Below, in pieces: positions 8,487 through 18,164 of a stretch of DNA of 64,000 nucleotides. The notes beneath the pieces are model-generated. The model was not told the DNA's origin and did not search any database. It was given only the letters and a program-made list of their open reading frames with translations. The position numbers and the translations under genes are program-made. Where the stretch lies: contig CAWFMF010000004.1 in NCBI GenBank assembly GCA_963816985.1, positions 2,046,001 through 2,110,000 on the forward strand, given 5' to 3'. Source of the DNA: JAIVJM01 sp963816985 (GTDB taxonomy: Bacteria > Acidobacteriota > Blastocatellia > Pyrinomonadales > Pyrinomonadaceae). Positions within the stretch are counted from its first letter, which is position 1. The number at the start of each line of letters is the position of its first letter.

Positions 8487-8858
8487 TCACGCGCCGAAGA
8501 TGAAGTCGGGCTCGTCGGAGTTCTTGAGCTTGGAGGCGGCGAGTCGCTCCGCCGCGCGGACGTTGCCTTCGAGGTCGCGCTTGACGCGCGCGAACTCTTC
8601 ATCGTTCAAATGCTTGCCGAAGCGTGCGCGCGCCACCTCGGCGTAAGCCTCGGCGACGGGCGAGGGTTTCTGTGGCGGTGTCGTCTGTGGCGGCGTCGGC
8701 GTCGCGGCGGAGGGTGTGGGCGTCGTCTGCGCGCTCGAACGTCTTGAAGAGACGGCGGCAACGGCGGAGGGCGCGGCGACGAGCGCCGCCGCGAGTGTCT
8801 TCGTGAAACGGCGTCGGGACTTTCGTTCGACGCCCGCCGGTTTCTGTTTGCTCTTCAA
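8487..8858 (-). CDS. Small exported protein with twin-arginine-type leader, unknown function
   Basis: The 123-residue product starts with KSRRRFTKTLAAALVAAPS, which resembles a Tat signal. A Thr/Pro-rich linker follows (residues about 45-65), then a short helical domain ending in SDEPDFIFGA. The start is TTG 8858, overlapping the acetyltransferase stop by 4 bases, with GGAGGTGAG upstream. The tight coupling to the amidase downstream suggests translational coupling and a shared role, perhaps at the membrane or periplasm. No cofactor-binding motif is visible, so why Tat export would be needed is unclear. Confidence 0.65.
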   Translation of the reverse strand: MKSKQKPAGVERKSRRRFTKTLAAALVAAPSAVAAVSSRRSSAQTTPTPSAATPTPPQTTPPQKPSPVAEAYAEVARARFGKHLNDEEFARVKRDLEGNVRAAERLAASKLKNSDEPDFIFGA

Positions 8859-9457
8859 CGTTCGCTCACCTCCTGAAGCGTCTGGTGCTGAGTCTCTTCA
8901 CGCGCGTCGCCCGCGCGCTCTTTGTGTTCATGCCACTCGTCGGCGAGGAGGCCGTAGACGGCGAGGTCGGCGAGACGTTCGTGGACGCGCTCGGCTTTGC
9001 GCAGGACGCCTTCGCGCGTGAAGCCGAGCCGCTCGGCGACGGCGCAGCTCCGCCCGTTCCCGGTGTGGCACCGTATCTCGACGCGGTTGAGCCTGAGAGT
9101 GTCGAAGGCGTAGTCGAGGAAGACGCGGCAGGCTTTGAGGACGAGGCCGCGCCCCTCGAACGCGGAGTCGAGCCGGTAGCCGAGGCTCGTCGAGCGCGTC
9201 TTCCAGTGGATGTCGTTATAACGAATCACGCCCGCGAGTTTACCGCCGACGAAGATGCCCGCCTGAAAGCCGTTGTTGGCGGCGAAGTTCTCCAAGAGGT
9301 CTCGCCGGATAAAGGCCCGCGCGTCTTCGAGCGAGTAGTCCTTCTTCAGCCAGTAGAAGCGCTCCCGGTTCCGGTCGCACATCGCGTAATACTCCCCGGC
9401 GTCGCGCTCGCTAAGCAGCCGCAGCTCCGTCTCTTCATCAATCCGGTGTGTGAACAT
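8855..9457 (-). CDS. GNAT-family N-acetyltransferase (RimJ/RimL-like)
   Basis: This is a GNAT protein of about 200 residues. The acetyl-CoA-binding beta4/alpha3 region is in the GYRLDSAFEGRGLVLKACR segment. RVEIRCHTGNGRSCAVAERLGFTREGVLR is split here as the RIM-type signature VEIRCHTGN then SCAVAERLGF. The family acetylates N-termini of ribosomal proteins or small molecules; the substrate here is unknown. ATG 9457 is preferred over TTG 9463. It is the first gene of an operon with the Tat-leader protein and amidase, joined by 4-base overlaps. Confidence 0.85.
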   Translation of the reverse strand: MFTHRIDEETELRLLSERDAGEYYAMCDRNRERFYWLKKDYSLEDARAFIRRDLLENFAANNGFQAGIFVGGKLAGVIRYNDIHWKTRSTSLGYRLDSAFEGRGLVLKACRVFLDYAFDTLRLNRVEIRCHTGNGRSCAVAERLGFTREGVLRKAERVHERLADLAVYGLLADEWHEHKERAGDAREETQHQTLQEVSER

Positions 9458-9493
9458 AGACAATCAGCAGGCACTAAGAGACTGATGAGAAGG

Positions 9494-9710
9494 CTTCGTC
9501 CGTCCCCGGAGGGGACGAAGGTAATAGCCGGGGGCAAGCTCGAAGAGCGCCGCCCCCGGTCACGGCGCGAAATTTTATCCCGACCCTGAAGGGGTCGAAG
9601 CCGCGAGCTTCGACCCCTTCAGGGTCGGATTCCTTCATCTACGATTTACCGGGGGTGTCGTGCTTCGCACTCACCCCCGGTTATTATCTCTCGCCCTTTC
9701 AGGGCTCAGG
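9494..9710. repeat. Composite array of GC-rich palindromes (element F)
   Basis: Several hairpins are packed together: cttcgtcc/ggggacgaag near 9496-9520; a perfect 22-bp stem 9580-9601 with 9607-9628 (ccgaccctgaagggg...); and a 10-bp stem accgggggtg 9648-9657 with 9672-9681. The phrases tagccggggg and acccccggtta recur in the array at 59064-59343. No coding frame fits. Confidence 0.7.
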
Positions 9711-9721
9711 CCGAATACTTT

Positions 9722-10594
9722 TCAAATAGCGGCTTCGTGAATATCGCCTTCGTCTTCGTGCAGAGGGCAGTGCTCGCCGTCGGGCGGCATGCCGTAGTCT
9801 TCTTTGAGGAACGCGCGGATGAGGCCGACGAGTTCCTCGCGTTTGAGGATCGGGATCAAGTGGCCCGCGCCGTCGAAGGTGCAGACGAGGGCGCGCGGAT
9901 ACGTCTCGCGCAGTCGCGCGCGCTCGGCGGCGGGGATCATCGGGTCGTCGTTCGAGTCAATGAGCAGGACGCGGCCCGGCCAGTCGGCGTAGTCGCCCGA
10001 TGAGTAACTCTCGCGCAGGTTGAAATCAACGCTCAGGGCAATGCGCGAGATGAAGGTCTCCTTCGTCAGCTCGCGGTCGAGGTAGTGATTCAGACGCTCT
10101 TTGAAGACGCCGACGCGCTCTTCGTCTTCCGTCGAGGGCGCTTGCAGATGTCTGCCCAACTCCAGCTTCATCAGCGCGCGCATCAAGGGGAACGGGAGGA
10201 AGCGCAGATACTTCAGAGCCTTCTCGTTCTTCGCGCCGAGGGCCGGGCTCGGCGCGCCCGTGCTAAGGAGGATGAGGTGTTCGACCTGTGGCCTGCGTCT
10301 TTTCAAAAACGCCTGCGCGACGAGGCCGCCGAACGAGCCGCCGAAGACGACGGCGCGACCGACGTGCTCGCGGTCGAGGATGGCGCTCGCCGCGTCGCAG
10401 ACCTCTTCGAGCGTGCGGACGCCCGCGACCGTCGGCGCGATGGTTCGGTACTCGCCCCCGAAGGCGTCGGCGAGCCAACGCATCGTCTCGGCCCCGCCGA
10501 CCGCGCCGTGGAACATCAGAATCGTCTGCTCACCGCGCCCGCCCGTCGCGTACTCCCACTCGACGCCTTTGATGGTCAGCTTTTTCTGCGGCAT
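9722..10594 (-). CDS. Alpha/beta-fold hydrolase
   Basis: The 290-residue protein has hydrolase-fold landmarks: the oxyanion-loop LMFHGAVGG near residue 27, nucleophile Ser in VVFGGSFGGLVAQ near residue 87, an acidic residue in LLIDSNDDPMIP, and His in TFDGAGHLIPI. It is probably a cytoplasmic esterase or related enzyme; the substrate is not inferable. There is no signal peptide. The gene ends EAAI-stop inside the 14-mer TTCAAATAGCGGCT that also occurs in two palindromic elements, so its 3' end may be element-derived. Confidence 0.85.
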   Translation of the reverse strand: MPQKKLTIKGVEWEYATGGRGEQTILMFHGAVGGAETMRWLADAFGGEYRTIAPTVAGVRTLEEVCDAASAILDREHVGRAVVFGGSFGGLVAQAFLKRRRPQVEHLILLSTGAPSPALGAKNEKALKYLRFLPFPLMRALMKLELGRHLQAPSTEDEERVGVFKERLNHYLDRELTKETFISRIALSVDFNLRESYSSGDYADWPGRVLLIDSNDDPMIPAAERARLRETYPRALVCTFDGAGHLIPILKREELVGLIRAFLKEDYGMPPDGEHCPLHEDEGDIHEAAI

Positions 10595-10645
10595 ACGCGG
10601 GCGAAAGTGTCGGGAGTCTCGGAAGAACAGTCAACAGGCGCCGAG

Positions 10646-11185
10646 TTAGATTCGCTTTAAGCCGTAATGCTCGACGATGCGCCGCGCCGCCTCTTCGGGC
10701 GCGAGGTCGGTGTTATCAATTTCAAGGCTCTCCCTTCCGGGGACGGGGGAGAGGAGGTCGTAACGGCCCATGATTTCATGGAGCAGTTCGAGCGTCGAAA
10801 CCTTGCGGCGGCGCGCGCGCTCCTCGGCGGGGACTCGGCTCTCAAGACTGTTTTTATCACAGGTCAGTTGCACGAGGCACACTTCGCCGCCGTGCCGCTC
10901 GACGGCGGCGCAGATTTTCTCGACGAAGGGCGTGTCCTGCGGGTGCGCGTAGACGAAGGTGAAGACGACGCCTTCGATTTGCCGACGCGCCGCCTCCTCG
11001 ATGATGTCCGTGCGAATCTGTCCGACGAGCCGCCCGAAGGGCTCGGTGCCGAAGTCGAAGACGGACTCCACGCAGGCGATGCTCACGTGGTTGTCGAAGA
11101 GCTTGAAGGCGGTGGCCTTCGTCAACTCCTTCGCCACCGTCAGCTTTCCCGCGCCCGGCGGGCCGTAAATGAAGATTAGTTTCAT
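10646..11185 (-). CDS. P-loop NTPase, small-molecule kinase-like
   Basis: From ATG 11185 the protein has 179 residues and starts MKLIFIYGPPGAGKLTVAKE, a Walker A motif (GPPGAGKLT) placed as in shikimate/adenylate-type kinases. A NHVSI segment and a VCLVQLTCDKNSLESRV segment follow, typical of AAA_33-like kinases. The longer frame to 11296 is rejected because it overlaps the upstream gene and lacks a conserved N-terminus. Its ATGA overlaps the stop of the membrane hydrolase gene, so the two are translationally coupled. The substrate is unknown. Confidence 0.78.
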   Translation of the reverse strand: MKLIFIYGPPGAGKLTVAKELTKATAFKLFDNHVSIACVESVFDFGTEPFGRLVGQIRTDIIEEAARRQIEGVVFTFVYAHPQDTPFVEKICAAVERHGGEVCLVQLTCDKNSLESRVPAEERARRRKVSTLELLHEIMGRYDLLSPVPGRESLEIDNTDLAPEEAARRIVEHYGLKRI

Positions 11186-11727
11186 CGTCTTGAACTTCGT
11201 CGCCGCCAGCGGCGGAAGCTTAACACGAGCAGCACGCAGAGCGCCGAGGGAACCCAGACCCACAGCAGCTCGCTCTTGATGACGCGGAGGCCCCACTCGC
11301 TGAAGAAACTGCCGACGCCGATGGGCGAGACCTCGACGGGGCGGAAGGGGAAGAAGTATCGCTCGTTACTGAAAGGACTCAGGAGCCCGACGCCGAGCCC
11401 GCCGTCGGTCAGCATGTCGAGGAGCGCGTGCGAGAGCGTCACGAAGAAGAAGTAGACGACGAGCGCGGCCCGCCGTCTCCGGTCTTCTCTGAAGAAGAGC
11501 GCGACGACCGCGAAGGCCAACAGCAGCGCAAACGTTATCGAGTGACTGAACCCTCTGTGCCCGAACGTGTCGCCGTATCTGACGCCGAAGGCGAAGCCCA
11601 CAACGTCCGCGTCCGGCAGCACGGCGCACGCCGCCGACAGAACCCAGAACCGCGCGGGGACGGGCTCGCCCGCGTAAACCTTCCCCATCGCCAGGGCGGC
11701 GAAGGCGTGTGTGAAGACGGAGGCCAT
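11182..11727 (-). CDS. Membrane-bound metal-dependent hydrolase (YdjM/DUF457 family)
   Basis: The 181-residue protein has about five membrane helices. Conserved polar clusters typical of the family are seen: LPDADVVGF, GHRGFSHSI and LSHALLDMLTDGG, which supply His and Asp metal ligands. Members are inner-membrane proteins, some induced by DNA damage. The biochemical reaction has not been established for most. The C-terminus is very basic (FRRWRRRSSRR). It overlaps the P-loop kinase downstream by 4 bases. Confidence 0.85.
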   Translation of the reverse strand: MASVFTHAFAALAMGKVYAGEPVPARFWVLSAACAVLPDADVVGFAFGVRYGDTFGHRGFSHSITFALLLAFAVVALFFREDRRRRAALVVYFFFVTLSHALLDMLTDGGLGVGLLSPFSNERYFFPFRPVEVSPIGVGSFFSEWGLRVIKSELLWVWVPSALCVLLVLSFRRWRRRSSRR

Positions 11728-11787
11728 CAGTTTTGCCTCGACGCACTTGGGTGGCGGAAGCGACCGACTTTGAAGTAATGGTTGGTT

Positions 11788-12588
11788 TCAATCGTACTTT
11801 GAGTAGAACTCAGCGGCGACGGTTACAGGACTCGCGGAATCAGCACTGGAAAAAAGTAGGAAGTAAGTTCCTGATTGGAGCATTTGGCGTAGTCGAGCCG
11901 ATGAAGTTTGTTCACGTTTCGTTAGCGAGGCAGTATTAGCAATGCTATTCGACGATTGACCCATTTGGCCCTCGTTCATAACATAAACATTAACTTTCGT
12001 GCCTGATGTGACTTTGAAGCCACCGACAATGCGAGCATTCTTAGCACCAGCAGGAATTATCACCTTAAAGCTGACAGGCTGGCTCGCTGTGACGTTGAAA
12101 GACTCATTGACAATAGTGTTAACAGTCGCAGCTTGGTCGGATGCAGAATCGCTACTTTTAAAGTATCTGGCGATATAAAATCCGCCAACCAGAAACAAAA
12201 GCAAGATAGCCCCGAGGCCGCCGATTACAACTACCCGTCCGACACGGTGGAATATGCTTTCGAGGCGACCCGCCACGGTGTGCGAATACTTCGTGACGCC
12301 GAGGCGAGCCCCACATTGCGAACAATGAGACTTGTCTGGCGACATCCAATGCCTGCAATGCTGGCATGTGATTTTGTTGCCTTTAGAGGTATTACATGTC
12401 GGGCAGAGCAGTTGTATGTTGTCAGCAGTGGTGGGGCCGCCTAAATCATGTGGGAAAATATGGTCGTAATGAAGAAATTCTGTGACTACTCCGCAGTTCC
12501 TGCACTTATTCCCGTCGCGTGCTCTGACGGCGCGCTTTACATGCTCAGGAATATTGCGGCTAGCTTTTGGATTACGTCTTTGGCTCAT
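11788..12588 (-). CDS. HNH endonuclease fused to zinc ribbon and membrane-anchored outer domain
   Basis: With ATG 12588 the protein has 266 residues. Residues about 1-70 are an HNH nuclease with CRNCG, HYDHIFPHDLGG, DNIQLLCPTCN. Next is a zinc ribbon (CQHC...CSQCG, about 73-95), then a single hydrophobic helix (VVVIGGLGAILLLFLVGGFY, about 115-140). About 120 residues follow, Ser/Thr/Asn-rich, that would lie outside the membrane if the nuclease is cytosolic. A longer TTG start at 12672 is possible. The gene and flanks are clearly AT-richer than neighbours, which suggests recent acquisition. A role in defence or DNA uptake is only speculation; no partner gene is adjacent. Confidence 0.75.
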   Translation of the reverse strand: MSQRRNPKASRNIPEHVKRAVRARDGNKCRNCGVVTEFLHYDHIFPHDLGGPTTADNIQLLCPTCNTSKGNKITCQHCRHWMSPDKSHCSQCGARLGVTKYSHTVAGRLESIFHRVGRVVVIGGLGAILLLFLVGGFYIARYFKSSDSASDQAATVNTIVNESFNVTASQPVSFKVIIPAGAKNARIVGGFKVTSGTKVNVYVMNEGQMGQSSNSIANTASLTKREQTSSARLRQMLQSGTYFLLFSSADSASPVTVAAEFYSKYD

Positions 12589-12854
12589 GGTCAGAAGGTC
12601 GTAAAGGACGAGAGGGTACGGGAACGCTCGGAGAACTAAGTCAACATATTCCCAACCCTGAAAAGATGTCAATATCTGAGATTCCTAAAGGATCTAATGT
12701 GCTCTGGTAACTTCCTAGGGCGGTGTGTGCAAACGAAAGCGGATGGTGATAGGCTTATGTCTTAAAATTCCAGCCGTCAGATAAAGAGTCCGCGCCGGTT
12801 GCACTTGTCAGAGAACGAAGGGCGCGGGCATCGAAGCGTGAGGTGAAAGAGACT
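12589..12854. other. Intergenic divergent region, AT-richer
   Basis: This gap lies between the divergent HNH and kgd genes. The half near the HNH gene is AT-rich like that gene. No repeat of the heptad type and no RNA gene was seen. GAGGTGA at 12840-12846 is the probable ribosome-binding site of kgd. Confidence 0.4.
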
Positions 12855-15800
12855 GTGAGCGAAGAGCGAAACGGAGCCGATTTATCGCAACTGTTCGCGG
12901 AGAATTTCGGGGCGAACGCGACTTACGTCGAGGGGCTGTTCAGCCGCTTCCGCAGCGACCCGTCGCTGGTGGACGAGGCTTGGCGCGCGTACTTTTCGGA
13001 GTTGCTCGGCGAGCCGACGGGCGGCGGCGAAGTGGCACGCGCCGCGTCGGGCGGTAACGGCGCGGCGGCGTCGGGCGTGCAGGCGGAAGCGAGCGGCGCG
13101 GCGCAGTCTTCGCCAACGCAGGCGACGCCGCAGCCCTCTTCTCAGTCGCAGCAGGCGGAGGCCGCGCAGCAGGCTACGGCGACGACGGCGGCGAAGCAGC
13201 CCGCCGCAACTCCCGCGAGCGCGCCGCCGCCGCAGGGCGAGGCCGCGCCGATTCGCGGCGGGGCTTTGAAGATCGTCGAGAACATGGAGACGAGCCTCAC
13301 GGTTCCGACGGCGACCTCGAACCGGCAGATTCCGGTCAAGGTCTTGGAAGAGAATCGCCTCATCGTCAACCAGTTCCTCAAAGAGCAGAAGCGCGGCAAG
13401 GCTTCTTACACGCACTTCATCGCCTTCGCCATCCTGCGCGCGCTCGATAAATACCCGCAGATGAACGACGGGTTCGCCGTCGTGGACGGCGCGGCGTCGC
13501 GCGTCCGGCGGCCTTCGGTCAACCTCGGCCTCGCCATTGACCTTGAGAAGAAGGACGGCACGCGCACGCTCCTCGTGCCGAACATCAAGAACGCGGGCGC
13601 GCTCTCGTTTGCCGAATTCCTCGCCGCCTACGACGACACCGTGAAGCGCGCGCGCACGGGGAAACTCGGCGTCCCAGATTTTCAGGAGACGAGCATCTCG
13701 CTGACGAACCCCGGAACCATCGGGACGGTCTCGTCGAACCCGCGTCTGATGGCCGGGCAGTCGGTCATCGTCGCGACGGGCGCGATTGAGTACCCGGCGG
13801 AGTTCCACGCGATGACGCCGGAGGCGCTCTCGCAGCTCGGCATCAGCAAGACCCTCAACATCTCCTCGACCTACGACCACCGAGTCATACAGGGCGCGGA
13901 GTCGGGCGCGTTCCTCGCGCACGTCCACGGGCTGCTCACCGGCGAACACGACTTCTACGTCGAAATCTTCCGCGACCTCGGCATCCCCCACCAGCCGATG
14001 CGGTGGGCGGTTGACCGCAACCCCGCTCTGCTCGGCGGCGACCGCGTGCGCGAGCAGGTCGTCAAGCAGGCGCGCGTCCTCGAACTCATCAACGCCTACC
14101 GCGTGCGCGGCCACCTCATCGCCGACATAGACCCCTTGAACGCGATGCCCTTGCAGTACCACCCCGAACTCGACATCGAGACTTACGGGCTGACCATCTG
14201 GGATTTGGATAGGGAGTTCATCACGGGCGGGCTCGCGGGCAAGGAGAACGCCAGTTTACGCGAAATCCTCGACATCCTCCGCCGCGCCTACTGCGGCAAG
14301 GTCGGGACGGAGTACCGCCACATCCAGAGCAAGGAGCAGAAGCTCTGGATACGCGACCGCATCCGCGAGGAGTTCGTCGAGCCGGAGCCGCTGGGGACGG
14401 AAATCAAGAAGGCTCTGCTCCTCAAGCTCACGCAGGCCGAGCAGTTCGAGCGCTTCCTGCACACGAAGTACCTCGGCCAGAAGCGTTTCTCGCTCGAAGG
14501 CTGCGAGACCATCATCCCTCTGCTCGACCAGCTCGTCGAGCGCGCCGGTGCGCGGGGCGTCGAAGACATCACGCTCGGCATGGCGCACCGGGGCCGCTTG
14601 AACGTCCTCACCAACATCATTGACGCGCGGCTCGCCGAGAGGATTTTCACGGCCTTCGAGGGGAGCGTCCATCCGAACTTCCCGGCGGACGAGGGCGACG
14701 TGAAATACCATCAGGGCGCGGTCGGCGAGCGCACGACCGCCGACGGCAAGCGCGTCCTCATCAATCTCTCGCCGAATCCGAGCCACCTCGAATTCGTTGA
14801 CCCCGTGGTCGAGGGGATGGTCAGGGCCAAGCAGGACGCGATGCAGTTGGACGAGCGGACGCCGCGCGAGGAGGCGATTGACCGCGCGCTGCCGGTGCTT
14901 CTGCACGGCGACGCGGCCTTCGCCGGGCAGGGCATCGTGATGGAGACCTTGCAGCTCGCCGACCTCAAGGGCTACCGCACGGGCGGGACGATTCACATCA
15001 TCATCAACAACCAGATCGGCTTTACGACCTCGCCGCAGGCGGGACGCTCGACCATCTATTCGACCGACGTCGCGCGGATGACGCAGCTCCCCATCTTCCA
15101 CATCAACGGCGACGACCCCGAAGCCGCCTACCGCGTCTTGCGCATCGCGCTCGACTACCGGCAGGAGTTCAACAAGGACGTGTGTTTGGACGTGGTCGGC
15201 TTCCGCAAGCTCGGCCACAACGAGGGCGACGAGCCGAGCTACACGCAGCCCCTGATGTACGCGCGCGTCAAGGCGCATCCGGGCGTGCGCGCCAAGTACG
15301 CCGCGCGGCTCGTGCAGGACGAAGTGATGAGCGAGGCGGAAGTCGAGCAGATGATTAAGGAGACGGTCGCGGCCTTCGAGGCGACGCTCGCGCGCGCCAA
15401 GGAGATCGCCGCCGTCGAGCAGAAGGCGAAGGAACTCCCGCCGCCGATTCAGGAGGAGGACGGCTCCACGCTCCTGGAAACGCCGGTCGCGGCGGAAGTC
15501 ATCCGCGACCTCGCGCACCGCATCGCGGTCGTGCCCGAAGGCTTCAGCGTCAACCCGAAGATGGTCAGCCAGCTCGCGCGCCGCGCGAAGATGGGCGAGG
15601 GGCAAGCGCCACTCGATTGGGCCTTCGCCGAGCTGATGGCCTTCGGCTCGCTCGGTTTGGAAGGCATGCGCGTGCGCCTTTCGGGTCAGGATTCGGGGCG
15701 CGGGACGTTCTCGCAGCGGCACGCCATCCTCTACGACACGCAGACCGGCAAGCCGTGGGCTCCTTTGACGGAGATGACGGAAGTCAACGAAGGTCGTGCG

Positions 15801-16707
15801 CGCGTCGAGGTCTTCGACAGCTCGCTTATCGGAGCAGGGCGTGATGGGCTTCGAGTACGGCTACTCGGTCGTCGCGCGCGACGCGCTCGTCTGTTGGGAG
15901 GCGCAGTTCGGCGACTTCTCGAACGGCGCGCAGGTCATCATTGACCAGTTCATCGCGCCGGGCGTGGACAAGTGGCAGCAGCCCTCGCGGCTCGTCCTCC
16001 TGCTCCCGCACGGCTACGAGGGGCAGGGGCCGGAGCACTCGAACGCGCGGCTCGAACGCTACCTCCAGCTCTGCGCCGAGAACAACATGCAGGTCTGTTA
16101 CCCGACGACGCCCGCGCAGTATTTTCACTTGCTCCGCCGTCAGTTGAAGCAGGAGGCGGCCCGCCCGCTCGTCGTGATGACGCCGAAGAGCCTTCTCCGA
16201 CTCCCGGCGGCGACCTCTGCGGTCGAGGAGCTGACGGGCGGCGGCTTCCGCCCCGTCATTGACGACGGCGGCGTCGAAGACCGCAGCGCCGTGCGCCGCA
16301 TCGTCCTCTGTAGCGGCAAGGTCTTCTACGACCTCGCGGCGGCGCGGCAGAAGTCCGGCGACACGCGCACGGCCATCGTCCGCCTCGAACAGTTCTTCCC
16401 GTTCCCGGAGCTGGCCTTGCGCGAAATCTTCGACTCCTACCCGCAGGCGACGCAGCTCGTCTGGGCGCAGGAGGAGCCGAAGAACTACGGCGGCTGGCAC
16501 TTCGTCGAGCAGCGGCTCGTCAACATGCTCAAGAGTTGCGAGCGACCCTTCTACGTCGGTCGCGCCGCCTCGGCGAGCCCCGCCACCGGCTCCTACGCCA
16601 TCCACGAACTCGAACAGCGTCGGCTCGTTGACGACGCCCTCACCGCCGACGCGCCCTTCATCTCCAACGCCTCCACCGCGCAGTACGCCGGTCAGGCAGA
16701 CTCGTAA
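12855..16707 (+). CDS. kgd: Multifunctional 2-oxoglutarate decarboxylase/dehydrogenase, E2-E1 fusion (frameshifted)
   Basis: The reconstructed protein is about 1283 residues, the Kgd/SucA fusion type known from Actinobacteria and others. It links the TCA cycle from 2-oxoglutarate to succinyl-CoA. In order: an N-terminal helix shared with E1o (LFAENFGANATYVEGLFSRF); an Ala/Gln/Pro linker (about 60-125); an E2 succinyltransferase domain with His about 342 in TYDHRVIQGA and no lipoyl domain; and a TPP-dependent E1 domain with MAHRGRLNVL, GDAAFAGQG and NNQIGFTTSP. The frame breaks at 15825-15829, where one extra base (probably A15828) precedes SEQGVMGFEYGYS. The remaining 290 residues are intact in the next frame, so a consensus error is likely. 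GTG 12855 fits GAGGTGA better than GTG 12843. Element G starts just after the stop. Confidence 0.93.
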
Positions 16708-16708
16708 G

Positions 16709-16791
16709 AAAGTCAGAAGTCAGAACGCTGAACGATGAACTGAAAGACAAAGGGTTTCAGTTCAGCGTTCGGCGTTCTGACTTCTGACTTT
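16709..16791. repeat. Palindromic heptad element (element G)
   Basis: 37-bp arms (16709-16745 and 16755-16791) pair with two mismatches around a 9-base loop. Units are gtcagaa and similar 7-mers. It starts one base after the kgd stop. A close relative forms the inner part of element N at 53999-54087. Confidence 0.82.
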
Positions 16792-16880
16792 TACGAATTA
16801 AGTGTTGACTTCGCGTTGCGTTTGCAATAGAAGCAGCCTGCTTTTCACATCCCCTGAGCGCGTTCGAAGGAGCCCCAAGC

Positions 16881-18164
16881 ATGAGACTTCATTCCCCCTC
16901 GGCCCTCTGCGCCGCCATGTGCGCGGCGCTGCTGCTAATGTCTTCGGCCTGCCAGCCCGCCGCCCCGCCGACCACTTCCACCACCAACACCTCGAACGCC
17001 GCGTCGTCTCCGGCGTCGTCGCCCGCCGCCGCCGGGGAGGCGAAGAAGCCGCCGGTTGACCTCGAACAACTCGCCGAGCGGCTTGTCACGCAGAGCGCGG
17101 GAGTGAAGGAAGGCGAGGTCGTCCTCATCGCGGGCCGCGCGCACGACGCCGAGTTTTTGGAGAACATCGCCGTCAACGTCCGCAAGGTCGGCGGCTTCCC
17201 CGTGGTCGAGTACACGAGCGACCGCCTCAGTAAGCGGATGTTCTTCGACGTGCCGGAGAAGTACGACTCGCAGCAGAACGGCCTCGGCATGAAGCTCGCC
17301 GGGGTCGTCAACGTCACGATTGACGTGACCAACGGGCTGACCGAAAACCTGCTCGAAGGCGCGGACCCGAAGCGGCAGGCGGCGCGCGGCAAGGCTAACG
17401 AGCCGGTCGGCAAAGAGTTCCTCAAGCACAACGTCCGCGCGGTCGAAGTCGGCAACGGCTTCTACCCGACGTCGTGGCGCGCGAAGCGCTTCGAGATGTC
17501 GGAGGACGAGCTGGCGAAGACCTTCTGGGAGGGCGTCAACATTGACTACGCGAGCCTCCAGACGCGCGGCGAGCAGGTCAAGACGGCCTTAGCCGCCGGG
17601 AACGAGCTGCACATCACGAACCCGAACGGGACGGATTTGAAGGTGCGCGTGCAGGGGCGTCCCGTCCTCGTCAGCGACGGCATCATCTCGCCGGAGGACT
17701 TGCAGAAGGGCGGCCCCGCCGTCTCGGTCTATCTCCCGGCGGGCGAGGTCTACACGACGCCCGTCGCCGGAACCGCCGAGGGCAAGGTCGTCCACACGCG
17801 CGACTTCTATCGCGGCAAGCAGATAGACAACCTGACGCTCACCTTCGCGGGCGGGAAGCTCGTCTCGATGGAAGGCTCCGGCCCCGGCTACGCGGACTTG
17901 AGGGCCGAGTACGACGCCGTCAACGACGAGCGCAAAGACCTCTTCGGCTTCGTAGACCTCGGCATCAACCCGAACGTCAAACTCCCCTCGGCCAGCAAGG
18001 TCGGCGCGTGGGTTCCCGCCGGGACAATCACCGTCGGCGTCGCGGGCAACACCTGGGCGGGCGGCGATAACTCCGTCCCCTACGGCCTCACCGTCTTCCT
18101 CCCCGGCAGCACCGTCACCCTCGACGGCAAGACGATCATCGAGAACGGACAACTGAAAATCTAA
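16881..18164 (+). CDS. M29-type aminopeptidase-like lipoprotein
   Basis: The 427-residue protein starts with a lipoprotein signal (LLLMSSACQPAA, lipobox Cys near residue 24) and a Ser/Ala-rich linker, so it is probably membrane-tethered outside the cytoplasm. The body resembles thermophilic M29 metallo-aminopeptidases: NVRKVGGFPVVEY, a central LPAGEVYTTPV carrying one expected metal-ligand Glu, and TVTLDGKTIIENGQ at the end. The late His-rich motifs of M29 enzymes appear replaced (TVGVAGNTWAGG and NSVPYGLT), so catalytic activity is uncertain. The stop TAA (18162-18164) overlaps the first two bases of the inverted repeat around the next gene. Confidence 0.75.
   Translation: MRLHSPSALCAAMCAALLLMSSACQPAAPPTTSTTNTSNAASSPASSPAAAGEAKKPPVDLEQLAERLVTQSAGVKEGEVVLIAGRAHDAEFLENIAVNVRKVGGFPVVEYTSDRLSKRMFFDVPEKYDSQQNGLGMKLAGVVNVTIDVTNGLTENLLEGADPKRQAARGKANEPVGKEFLKHNVRAVEVGNGFYPTSWRAKRFEMSEDELAKTFWEGVNIDYASLQTRGEQVKTALAAGNELHITNPNGTDLKVRVQGRPVLVSDGIISPEDLQKGGPAVSVYLPAGEVYTTPVAGTAEGKVVHTRDFYRGKQIDNLTLTFAGGKLVSMEGSGPGYADLRAEYDAVNDERKDLFGFVDLGINPNVKLPSASKVGAWVPAGTITVGVAGNTWAGGDNSVPYGLTVFLPGSTVTLDGKTIIENGQLKI

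Noticed and set aside
10646..11296. Longer 216-residue start for the P-loop kinase
   Set aside because: The extra 37 residues overlap the upstream membrane-hydrolase gene and are not family-like. ATG 11185 gives a coupled ATGA start directly before the Walker A motif.
15796..15840. Programmed ribosomal frameshift in kgd
   Set aside because: No slippery heptamer or downstream pseudoknot was evident, and similar single-base breaks occur in unrelated genes of the window.
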